From the NCBI RefSeq assembly GCF_014905175.1, contig NC_057788.1:2294001-2358000 (forward strand): a stretch of DNA of 64,000 bases, given 5' to 3'. The notes beneath the pieces were generated by a model that had not been told where the DNA came from, ran no database searches, and was given only the letters and a program-made list of their open reading frames with translations. The position numbers and the translations under genes were made by a program. Numbering within the stretch: the stretch's first letter is position 1; each line of letters starts with the position of its first letter. Below, piece by piece: positions 33,961 to 45,739 of the stretch. Source of the stretch: Aphidius gifuensis. Lineage: Eukaryota; Arthropoda; Insecta; Hymenoptera; Braconidae.

Positions 33961-34811
33961 AACACAAAAACATATTTTTTAAATTTTATATAATTTTTTT
34001 TTTCATTTTTAACATCAATTTTGCAAAGTCACAAAGTCAAATCTAATGTATTCGCATATGTGTTTAACAATATTTGCAAAAACTTGATTGTTTTATCAAT
34101 TCAATTATTTTTTAAAAATTTCTTTCCATTAAAATACATATATTTATATATTTTTTTTTGTATATTAATTTGTTTTTTGTATTTTACATTTGAGATATGC
34201 ATATTTGAAAGAAAAAAAAATATTTTCGATGCCCCTTGCCATCAGTAGTATTTGAACATTTTGATATATGACTCAATAAAACGAGTCCCGAGGCGGAGAC
34301 CCATCGGATAAATATCAAACGTAAAATGTTCACCTCGTTAACTCGTTGGCGTTTGCTCAGGGGCCCGCATATGTGGAATATGCTTTTTTTTTTTTTTTTT
34401 CTATATTTATATACCTTCTTTATTCTCTTCTTTCTCTTGTCAGGGTAATTAAGAAGTCTTGTAATTAGGATCAGGAAAATTAGATTGACGTTAAATATTA
34501 AAAAAATTATTATTATTATTAACAGTCAGGTGGAGTTTATTTTTAATTTTTCATTTATTTTTTTTTTTATTTTTGTGTATAATTTTTTCATTTTTTAGGC
34601 TTAGGGATGGTTTTTTTTCTTCATATTTATGTTGGGCCCTTTGTTTTTTTTTTAAATGTAATTATTGATATCCTTGGAGTTGAGGAAAAGATGGTAAAAT
34701 AATATTGAATGCTAACCACGCGCTTCTATTTTATTTCTTGGTAATATAAAGGGACGATTTTCTTAACGATTCTCTGATGGAATTTACCAAGACATCCTAC
34801 ACGCTCGTATC

Positions 34812-34836
34812 AGACACCTTCGAGTGGTGTCTAGAC
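34812..34836. promoter_or_regulatory. AGACACC/GGTGTCT inverted repeat overlapping GTCTAGAC
   Basis: AGACACC (34812-34818) and GGTGTCT (34826-34832) form a dyad, and GTCTAGAC (34829-34836) is the palindromic Smad-binding element sequence. Further AGAC cores lie at about 34790 and 34833-34840. Assignment rests on motif match only. Confidence 0.35.
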
Positions 34837-37800
34837 ACACTTGTCGCCCCCGGATGACATCAAATTACTTCATGATAAATGTATATCTAAATTCATCATT
34901 TCAAATTCTAAGCTTATAATATTATTTTATTTGTTTTTCATTTAAAAAAATATATTCATATAAATTATAAATTATAATTAACTTAATTTTACCCGCAGCA
35001 AATGATAATTACAATTTTTTTTTTTTACATTATTTACTAATATGAGAATTGGCATAATTTCTTGTCAATTTCCGGTCATTGAGACATATTTAAATGAGAG
35101 ATAGGAAATTGCTAATTACTCACAACGGGTGCCGGAAATTAATAACAAAAAAAAAATACATATTACTGCTTGAATTATATTTTTACAATTTCATCTTTCA
35201 CTGACTTGCATTTCATTTATAAAATTAAAAAACAAGAAAAAAAAATTATCATACAGTGTATATGATTAAAAATAAATATTAATAATTAATTCATGCTATT
35301 TATCTGTATGACTGTGTATTTTTTTTCAAAATTAAAAAGAGTAAAAAAATAGGTTTTTTTTTGAATACTTGGAATCAATTCTTTTTGACCAGTAGCGCGG
35401 GTGTTTGTTTGTTTGTTTTGAATTTCGTGTGACAAGTCGCACAGGGCCCCTTATTTATTTCTTTTCAGGGGCCCAAAAGAGTACGAAGAAAAAAAAAAAA
35501 CGTCAGAGGGAGATACCCACACGCGCTTTGGGCCTTATCCCCACTCTACCTCAGCCCCCCCGACATAGTAATATACAATTTTTTTTTTTTATTTTTCTCT
35601 TTCGCTCTCTGTGTATATTTGTGTGTGGACATCGGCGATTTGTCGCTTCAAATGTCGCGCGAACTAATGACCACTTCTCTTGGAATCGCCTCACGAAAAA
35701 CATTGAATTTATTTCTCAATAAAAAAAAAAAATATACATCAAAATGCAACATAAAAGAGAAAGAAATAAATAAAAAAAATTATAAATAAAAAATTAAATG
35801 TCCCGGAATATTAATTATCTTGTAATGAACAGAGGAGAAAATTATTTAAGTAGAATAAATAAATAAAAAAAAAAAAATTTATTTATTTATTGTTAATATT
35901 TTAATTAGTTTATTTGTGATATTTTTTATTTATTTTTTTTTTACTTTTTTTTTTCAATTAAAAAAATTTTTTTCAATTAACAAATATTTTAATAGTTATT
36001 TGTTGGTGAATGGAAATGAAAAAGAAAAAAAAAATAAATAAAAACAAAATTGAGTCAGGTGTAATGACATTTTCCAATGAGTGAACAAAAAGTATTGTTA
36101 TTGCACAAAAAGTTTATTTATAAAAGAATCATCGAGGTGTAACGCTTACGCTGATTTTAACAACTCAAACTTCCGTCGTCGTCGAGTCTCTCTTGATTAC
36201 TATAATTTAGACTTGCAGCCAATATAGTTCAATGAACTTTTTATTATTTATTTAACACACCTAGGAGGTCCTAGAAAATATAATATAAATTATTAGAACA
36301 TAATACATATGTAGATGATGAAAAAATTTCTTTAAAAAATGTATACTAAATCCTAAAATGAAATATGAATTTAGTTTTTTTAACGGTGAGTTTTAATTTT
36401 TATGTATATGTATATACTTTCATCATCAAACACAAGCGTGATTGTTGATTTATAAAGTATACGGTGTTGTAATTGGTCGCGGTAAAGGACTGTTAATTCG
36501 TTTCGATTAAAAACCGTCCGGGATACCAGTAAATTATATACAAAAAAAAATACATGTATTTAGTCAGAAAAATCTTATTTCCTTCGATGAGGTTGCGAAT
36601 GAATTTGAGAAACAATATCTCGTTCTACTTGAATAAACGAATTTAAGCCTTTTTTTATTATTATTTATTATTTAATAAAAAAAAATAAAGGTTAATTACT
36701 TAGTTGAGATATACATTTTATTTTTTTTTTACTTTTTTTTACATTAAAGAATTTGGCTCTGATTTGATTTGGCTTTTAAAAATATTTGATTTACATTATT
36801 AATTTTTGAAATAATTATTTTCTTATAAAGAGAAACTTGATATATATTTAATTGTTAATTTTTTAATTTAGAAATAAATTTTGTTTATTGGGGATTTTTT
36901 TAACTAATGTGTGTTGGTTTTAAATGCTCTCGAAAACACCTGATGATAAAAATTTAATCAAAAATCAGTTTAAATAAATTTAATCTATATTAATTAACGA
37001 AATATAGTTCGATTATTTTAAATGAATATTTTAATATAAAAAAATTCAAGCTAGTATATAAATTTTGTATTCTATTTTAGAAAAAATTTTTAATAATTAA
37101 AAATAATATCCACACATTGATTAGAGCTAATTTATTTTTATAAAATTACATTTTAATGTTTATTACATAATTTTTTTTTCTTGCCTCATATTAATTGACA
37201 CACATATACTAATTATTATATAATTTCAATATTAAAAATAAATTAATATTATAAATAAATAATAACAATAAGACAGAAAAAAAAAAAAAAAAAAATGACA
37301 AATAAAAATTTAAGGAATGTGGATTGTACCTCAGTGGCAGTAAACACAAATTCCAAAAGATTGGTTTAGACTTTATAAGAGTGAGTAAAAAAAGTTTTTT
37401 CGTTTTTGGTCTAAATTCATTTAAGATAGTTGTAGTGACCCACCACGATGCCGATAAGAGATGCGAGGTCGAGAAATAATAATAAAAAAAAAAAAAAAAA
37501 AGTTTCCTGTTGTCGCCAGAGGAGAAAAAAAAACTATTAAGACAAAGATTAAGATATAGAGAGCAAAAATCTTTAGATATATAGATTTAGAAATAAAATG
37601 TATTACTTTTAAAAAACCAATATCTTTTTATTTTTTTTTAATTTAATTTTTATTATCACACAACTCCCGTTGATTTTTCAAGGATTTACGACGTCAAAGA
37701 CCGCACGTTGACGCGTTAGTTTTTTTTATTTTTTTTTTATTTTTTTATTATCATTTTAAAAATAATAGACTACAAGGACAATTTTATTATATCTATTTTC

Positions 37801-38677
37801 TATTTTATTTTACTTTTTATTATATAAAAAAATTAAGAAAAAAAAAAGCTCGAGCTTATTAGAATTATTGATAATTTTTTTTAATTTTTTTTTTACAATT
37901 AAAATATTTAAAAAACATATTAATTTTTGTGTGTCAATTGATGTATATATTATATTCTATTATGTACATACTCTTTATATATTAATTTATTTTTTAGATT
38001 GTCTTTATGAGTGTATTTTATGTATGCACATTTACGCTGTGATTCTTATACAATGAACGATAAAAAACAACCGTCAGATAGCCTTAATGGATTCCCCGAA
38101 TTTATTTTGCGTGATTAATTCCACATACTTTTTTTAAATATTTATTTATTTATTTTTATTATTTTAGTTTTATTTTAAACTATTTTTTATTTTTCATTTA
38201 CATGAAGATAAAGCTTGCGACGATATCAAGACCACTTTACTAAAATTTCAAGACACCCTATTAATATTTGTGATAAAAAATACTTGACCAAAATTTCCAA
38301 TCTCATTTTTTTTCTTTTTTATATATATTTAATTTATTAATGTTTTTAATGGTTATTTTTTTGGTTATTTTTATTCAATTATTAATAAAAGAAAGCGTGA
38401 TTAATAACCTTGACCGTTTGTGTTTTTAAAAAATATATTTTATTAATATTTTTAAAATATATTTCTTTTTTAATTCGCAAGTCATTATAATTTGCTTTTT
38501 TTTTTTATCAGGTGACACAGATTTTAGTTGATTAATTTTAGCAAACATTTAGAATTAAATAATAATAAATTTAAAATAGAAATAAAATATTTCGAAAATT
38601 CATTGTCTACAAATCTTTATGTATTTTTTTTTAAAAACAAAAAAAATGAATGTTATAATTAAACTGTATGTGTAATT

Positions 38678-38962
38678 ATTATTTTTTAATTATAAAAGTT
38701 TATTTCTATTGACCCAATTTCATTTGACGAAATCAGAGTATTTTTAATATATCATTTTCTATTTTTTTTTAATCATTTTTTTCACACGACAATTAATACT
38801 TTCTATATATTTTTTTTTTCATTTTTTTTTTTTTCTAAATTGATCTATATATTACATTTCAAATAAAATCCATTTTCAACAGTGATATATTGAATTGAAA
38901 AAAGAAAAAAAAATTTACTTATCATTCACCTAATTAACCCACTGCAGCTAATCATGGATATC
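38678..38962 (+). repeat. Repeat B, copy 2
   Basis: Matches 32755-33023 in the same orientation, about 5.9 kb apart, with a longer T/ACGACA-containing insert near 38800-38835. The 58-base flanking direct repeats of copy 1 are absent here. Confidence 0.85.
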
Positions 38963-41900
38963 CAATTTTTTAAACAACATCTAATAAATTTTTCAACGCA
39001 TATTAACATTCTCAATATACATTTCCAAGCCATATAATCGATTAATTTTTTTTTTTTTTTTTTTATCCAATAACAACAAAAAAAACAATGATATAAAATT
39101 AAAATAGTTTTGAAATTTCAACGTAACAACACACACATTGTTTTCAAGAATTTATTATTACTATTTTCTTCTAGTTACGCATGATAAATTATTTAAAATA
39201 ACATACAATTAATTAAAAAATAAAAAAAAGGGTTAATTAATTTTTTTTAATATAAAAATAAATTTCTAAACAATCAGCTTTCCAAATATTAAAAAGCCCT
39301 GACTATTATTTACAATTATTTACATTTTTCTTTCAAGTGTATTAATATTTTATTTTGTTTAATGTAAAAAGGATATAATGAATTATGTTTACTGACGATT
39401 ATTTCAATGAAGAATTTAATTCAGCAGTTTAATTATTGTTAATTGCCCAAGAGCCACGCGAATCGATCTCAGATCTGTAAATTCCTTAAACCTCTCGATT
39501 GACGAGTATGCGATTCGATTGGAATACCAATCAATTGAAAATAAAAAAAATATATAGATACATAAATTTTTCTTTTTTTTAAATTATCAAGAATAAAATA
39601 AAAAATTTATTTTGGACCGGTTATTTTTCTCACATATTATATATTATATATACCAACTTTTAAAGTTGTCTTTTTAAAAAATTTTATATGTATGCAATTT
39701 CATCCCTTTATTTATTTTTTTATTTAAAAAAAAAAAATACAATTTATTTTCTATAATTGCGTGAATTTTTTTGTACTCTTTGTCAATGCAATTATTTTTA
39801 TTTATTTTTTTTTTTTTTGGATACTCGTCTTATTGGGGTTGTTTAGCTTTATTTTAGCTTTATTTTATTTATTTTTATATATGGTAGTGCTCCAAATCAC
39901 CTGTAGCGATGACTAATGACTTTGCTCGATGGAAAATAACAACACGTTGTTAACGCGTGAATTTTACACTATTTATTATTATTTTTAATATTTTGCATTA
40001 ATACATAGACACATAAATTAACATATTTGTGTTTTTATAAATTTTGCTATTTTAATTATATAAATTGATTTTTAAATAAAATATAGTCAACTTAAAAAAC
40101 ATCCGGTCTTTGAACCAATTTAACTGATTGATTAAGATTAATATTCTTTTATTATTATTATTTAATTTTTATTTTTATTATTTTATTTATAACACGTTTC
40201 ACGTGATGGAAAATTTATTGTTTGAGTGTTGAATTTGAGTTCACAATGTTACACAGTCAGCATAGTTAAATTAGTATATAAAAAATTTTTGATTTTAACA
40301 ATTCGTGATGTAGGTTGTAATACGGCAAATATAAATTAATGTATATGCCTTGTGGATAATTGTAATTAGGCTTTATCACACTGGATTAATCCCAATGTAC
40401 TTGTAACATGCAAATTCTTTTTTTTTTTTTTTTCTTTTAAATTTTTAGAATTTTAGCATGACACACATTAAGAAAATATAATAATACTAATATGTACTTG
40501 ATAATTAAATTCTTCAATAAAAAATACATACTATATAATATTCAAAACATAATATTAATTATTAATAACATTGGAAATTTTTTAAAATACGTCGAAATTT
40601 ATTTTAGCCAAAACTAATCAGCGACAGAGATTTTGTATTATTAGCCTCAATTGATAACCAGGTCGTTTGAAATATTAAAATAACAATAAATTATTATTAT
40701 TAAATAAATAAAAAAATAATCAATCGAATGTTTCCGGTCTGCGTTTATTTATTTAGAGCATCGAACTATCTTAAAAAATAATATGAATGATTTGGTTTTT
40801 TTTAACTTTATTTTCGCATTTATTTATATATTTTTTAATATAAACAATAATTTGTTTAGATATATCTTTAATTATATAGCAAAGTAACCGATAGTACACA
40901 TCGTTGAATATTTATTTTTTTTTTCGATAATAAATAATAATAAATAAGGATATATATAATTATGCAGTTTTATGTAATTTTTTTTAATGCTTGAATTATG
41001 GTTGAAGTGTATGTATTACATCGTAAATGCGTTCAATATGTAGAAATTAATAATTTCTTGATATTCTAGAATTTATCGTGAATATTTATGTGTATGTATA
41101 TGATAAATATATTAACTCATTGAGCTTGCATATTTACATTTAAAAATATACAAGTTGTGTCACGCTCAAGTGCCCCCTAACGCGCGCGCTCGCTAACAAA
41201 CAAAAAAGATAAAAATTTAAAAAATAATATTCAAAAAACAAATGGATAATATTAACAGACCACGTAGGTGGTCAAAATTGGTTGTCGTGTTTTTACAGAC
41301 TAATGCTAATTGTCAAATTTGCTACTGAATCGTATTTTTTTATTTATGCTGATTTAAAAAACAAAAAAATGAAAAATAAAGAAACTTTGAATGAATAAAA
41401 AAAAAAATAATTTATCAACAATTAAAATATTATTAAATCAAAGGGTAATTTATTCGAAAAAAATTGTTGATTAAAATAAATAAAATTATTATAAATTAAC
41501 AAATATATACCGTGGATAAAAAAAAGAATAAGAGAAATTTCTAAAAAAAAAATAAAAAAAATCCAAAAAAAAAATTAAATTACAATGAAAATATGATCAA
41601 ATGAAAGTGTATTTAATTAAGATACATTTTCAATGAACAATTATAAAATAAAAATATAAAAAAATATAATAAATAGCCTATGAAAAAAAATAAAAATCAA
41701 TGAAAATTATAAAAAAAATTTGACGACAATTAAGAATATACATGATTAGATCAAAGGGTAGTTGATTAAAATACAATTTAAATGAACAATAATAAAATGA
41801 AAAAAAAAATATATACAATAAACAAATACCAAGAAAATTAAATATAGAATAAAAGGAAAAAAAAAAGTAAAATAACTATCAATAAAAATTAAAAAAAAAT

Positions 41901-43394
41901 ACATATAAAAATAAGTACATGCGTGACGAACGATAGATGATTTTCTTATCAAAAAATGCAACTGTGTATATTATATAAAACTGTGTGCACGTCGTCGCCA
42001 TGTTGACGGCAATTACAATTAACAACAAAACAGGAACGTCGTAAAATGCAATTAAATATTATTACTTTAGCTCTAATGGTCGAGGGCTGCCCCCATCATC
42101 ATCCAATACATATATGCTCAACCACTTTTTTTTTTTTAAATATTTATTTTCCTTTTTTAAATATCGTTTTTTATTTATGAAAAAAAAAATAAATATTATT
42201 ATTGTTATTCATTATGTATACATGTATAAAATTGTGTTAGTATATATTGCCTTTGGGCACATATATAATCCTTAATCAGGACCCTCTCTTCGAGACTTTT
42301 GAGACATCAAAAACTTTGCCGTTTTTAAAATCGCATATAACCTTGAGTAATTTATATTTTTATTCAATAAAAATTTTTATTTATTTATATTTTTTAATGA
42401 TTATATTTATTATCAAGTATATAAAGTTGTAATAAATTTTTTTTAAATAGATATTTTTTTTAATTATATATATTATTTGTTTTTTTTTTTATTTTTTTTT
42501 TATTTGTCCTGATGGAAAAATTAGTTTTCAGAAAAAAAAAAAAAGCGGCTGACATAATTGTGATTTTTTTTGATATATCTATAATTTTTTTTTTTATTTT
42601 ACCTTTCGGTATTTTGTTCTTTGTTCATCGTCATTTGCCGAAGCACAAAATAATTTAATGTGTGTGTGTCGCCTTAGCCCTCTTTTTATATCTCAGAATT
42701 AGTTGATCGTCGTCGCGGTTTCCGGTCTCGACTTGTTGTCTCTTCTGTGTGACCATCATTAGTCTCAAAAATATATAGTTTATACACTAAACAAGAATCA
42801 CCTCAATTTGCAAATGCATTTTGTTGTTTATTTATATAAATTATTATTTTTTTATTTTATTATATATTAAATTAAAATTAGCTATATTGGATTTATTTTA
42901 TATTTTTTTTTGATGTAATTGAGTTAGAGGTCGTTAGAAAAATTTCCGACAATTTAAAGCATCAAATTTATGTTTTTTTTTTTTATCTTCAACCTCAACT
43001 ATTGTTATAAATTTTAATGAACAACAAGTGATGATGATTAGATATATAAAAAAATCCTAACGATATATAATGTGCAATTATGTTTTTTTTTTTTTTATAT
43101 TATTTTAAATAATTTATTTTTATTTATCTCTTGAGAAAATATATTATACATAATTAAACAATGCTGCATCATCATTCTTCGTGCGAAAAAGCGTTCATCT
43201 TAAAATTATTATTTATATTTTTTTTATTATTGTCTATATACATTGCAATTTAAATGGTTATTAAAGTTCACTTTATGATCTTTTGGTGATGATCGTCGTC
43301 ATCGATGCCGAGGCCTTATTTTAACTCTCAACTTATGGTGAATCTTTGAATCTCGTTAACACCGAAGATGAGTGAAGGCCTAACCGGACATCAA

Positions 43395-43450
43395 CACTCT
43401 GATTGGCTATAAAAAAACGTTAACGAAGAAGTTATAATGCGCGCGCAATA
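43395..43450 (+). promoter_or_regulatory. CCAAT/TATA-like arrangement
   Basis: GATTGGC (inverted CCAAT) at 43401-43407 runs into TATAAAAAAA at 43408-43417. A GCGCGCGC tract follows near 43440, within a higher-GC island. No exon was found nearby, so this may be an enhancer or a non-coding transcript promoter. Confidence 0.3.
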
Positions 43451-45239
43451 TGTATCCCAATATAACCTCAACATGTGGTCATATTTTTATCTTTACTTGT
43501 TTTATTTTGTTAACTTTTTTTTTATCAACATAAAATACCATTTTTGGAATAAATTTTATACTACAAAATTAATAATAAATATGCCTACATAAATAATTAA
43601 AATACCTGACAGTATTTTTTTGTAGTCACGTGGTATTTTTTACGCGGTAAAATTTAAATGATTATTTCTTTCGATAGAAAAGTCATGATTGTAAATGTAT
43701 ATAATTGTCATTTAGTTATTTTTATTTTTAAAAACGGTAAACATTTGTTGATATATATTCATATTATTTTTTTAAAAAACAATATATATGTATCTTGTGG
43801 ATTATTTACAAAAGTAATGCGGTTGTGGTGCTTTAAGGTGAGATGCTTGCACATGCATGCCACTTTGATATGACCAGGTGTTACCTGCATCTTTTTACCT
43901 TCATACATACACACACAGATATAAAGCACATGAGTGTATATATAATTTATTATTCACATACACAAATACATAATCAGTGCTCTGAACGAAAATGATCAAA
44001 ACCACAAATCGATCGAATTATTTCATCGACACTATTATTAGGTTTTTTTTTATTATTTTTTTTGCTCTCATTTCAATATCATTTTTATATTGTCTTGACT
44101 TTTTTTTTTTTTTTACACCATCGTTATTTTATTATAATTATCTTTTGTTAAATCTATATATGAAATTTAGTGGTGCCGCGAGACAAGGACTTTTTTTTAA
44201 ATGAATTTTTTATATTTATTCATTTTTGAAATTGAAAAAAAAATGTATAAAAATTTATTTAAATATTTGAAATAAATATTAGAGTATTAACATTTAATTA
44301 TACATTGTATTAAAAATTAAAATTAATATTTTTATTTAAACTGTATATATTTATAAATTTAAATCAGTTGAAAAAAGAAAAAGTTTCTTTATGTTTTGTT
44401 GACCTGCAAAATGATAGACACACTGTTAATATCCGTTTATAAATTTATATTCACAATGTGGTATGTGTATCTATTATAACACCATATCAGTATACATATG
44501 TGAATGATGTATACGCATTTATAAGCTATATAATTACAGACTATCATGGAGATATACATTGCTTACTGTTGGAGAGACGGTTTGCACCCGAGCACGCCCT
44601 CTGTTCAACCTTCATTAAAGCCCTCGCCTTACGCTAACTTCAAAAGTGAAGATAGCATATATATATTGTTATGTTGCTTGTGGTACGGTAGCCGCCTGTT
44701 ACCTGTTTTCCACTTTGAAGATATTTTTTTTTTTTCATTTTTATACATGAGGGTATATTATTTCTTTATTTAAATTTCATATATTCGACACGTTTGCATC
44801 AAAGAAATTCAAATTATTAACAATCACACACTGAAATATTTTTATATTTTCATGTGGTATTTTTCAAAATGAAATAATATTAATGTAAATAGTATTTTGC
44901 TTTAAAATTATACATGTCAAATTATTATTTAACATTGAAAATTTTTTAAAATTATAAATAACATGATATTATAATGTGCAGTCATTTTTTTCAAAACTTG
45001 AATAATTTTTAAAACATTTTTAAAATTAAAAACTCCATGAAATTATTGTTTTAAAAATTAAATTATATTGAAAATTAAATTATCCTGTAAATTACATTCA
45101 TTAATTTTAATTATTTATATTTTTTTTAATATCATCAAATTTAATTTTCAATGCAGCTTGAGTTTTATCAAAAAAATACATTTAAAATTTTATAAAATTA
45201 TTATTTTAATAATTCAATTACATGAAAATTAAATTGTCC

Positions 45240-45739
45240 TACACGGAGAGAAATCCGCACCAAATATTACTGTAGTGGTATCGTAAAAATCATAGCTGAC
45301 GTCATTAAAGCGACTAATTCCCACTTATTATAATGATTATTATTATATTTCATCTAAATTTTTACTGTAGTCTACCGGAATTTTGGAAGTCTATTAATGG
45401 TATACTTTATGCAAATACTGTAGTGTACATTTTAAGATGACACGAATATTTATTAGAAATCAAGTTGTTCTAACTCTTCTAAAAATTTATTGTTTTTTAT
45501 TTTATTCATGAATTTAAATTAAAATACGGTGAAACACATGAAAATATAAAATTTTATTTTTTAAATTAATAAACAGTTACATTTTATTCTGATGTTTAAA
45601 TAATAAGGTTTATTTAATTTTTACGTTTTTGTTTTGTTTTGATTAAAATTACTGTATGTATAAAATTCTAGTATCTTATAATTCTCAATTTCCAGTAGAC
45701 TACAGTAAAATTTGTTTGATACTCTACAGCATTATTCGC
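45240..45739. mobile_element. TIR element (MITE or non-autonomous Tc1/mariner-like)
   Basis: The ends are a perfect 20-base inverted repeat, TACACGGAGAGAAATCCGCA, at 45240-45259 and complementary at 45720-45739, continuing imperfectly to CTGTAG. A TA on each side of CACGGAG...CTCCGTG fits a TA target-site duplication, as in Tc1/mariner-type insertions. A second inner inverted pair (TTTTACTGTAGTCTAC, about 45360 and 45700) means the ends form a long foldback. About 500 bases, no transposase frame. Confidence 0.85.

Larger units (their letters stand above)
33894..35474. promoter_or_regulatory. Cluster of GGGCCC palindromes
   Basis: GGGCCC occurs at 33895-33900, 33911-33916, 34361-34366, 34634-34639, 35444-35449 and 35469-35474, within very AT-rich sequence where it is otherwise rare (one more seen at 46387-46392). 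Several are preceded by TTTG or CAG. A regulatory role is inference. Confidence 0.35.

Noticed and set aside
44546..44773. 75-codon plus-strand frame beginning MEIYIAYCWRDG
   Set aside because: Only the first 40 codons have normal composition, there is no splice context and no family match; it may be a regulatory island.
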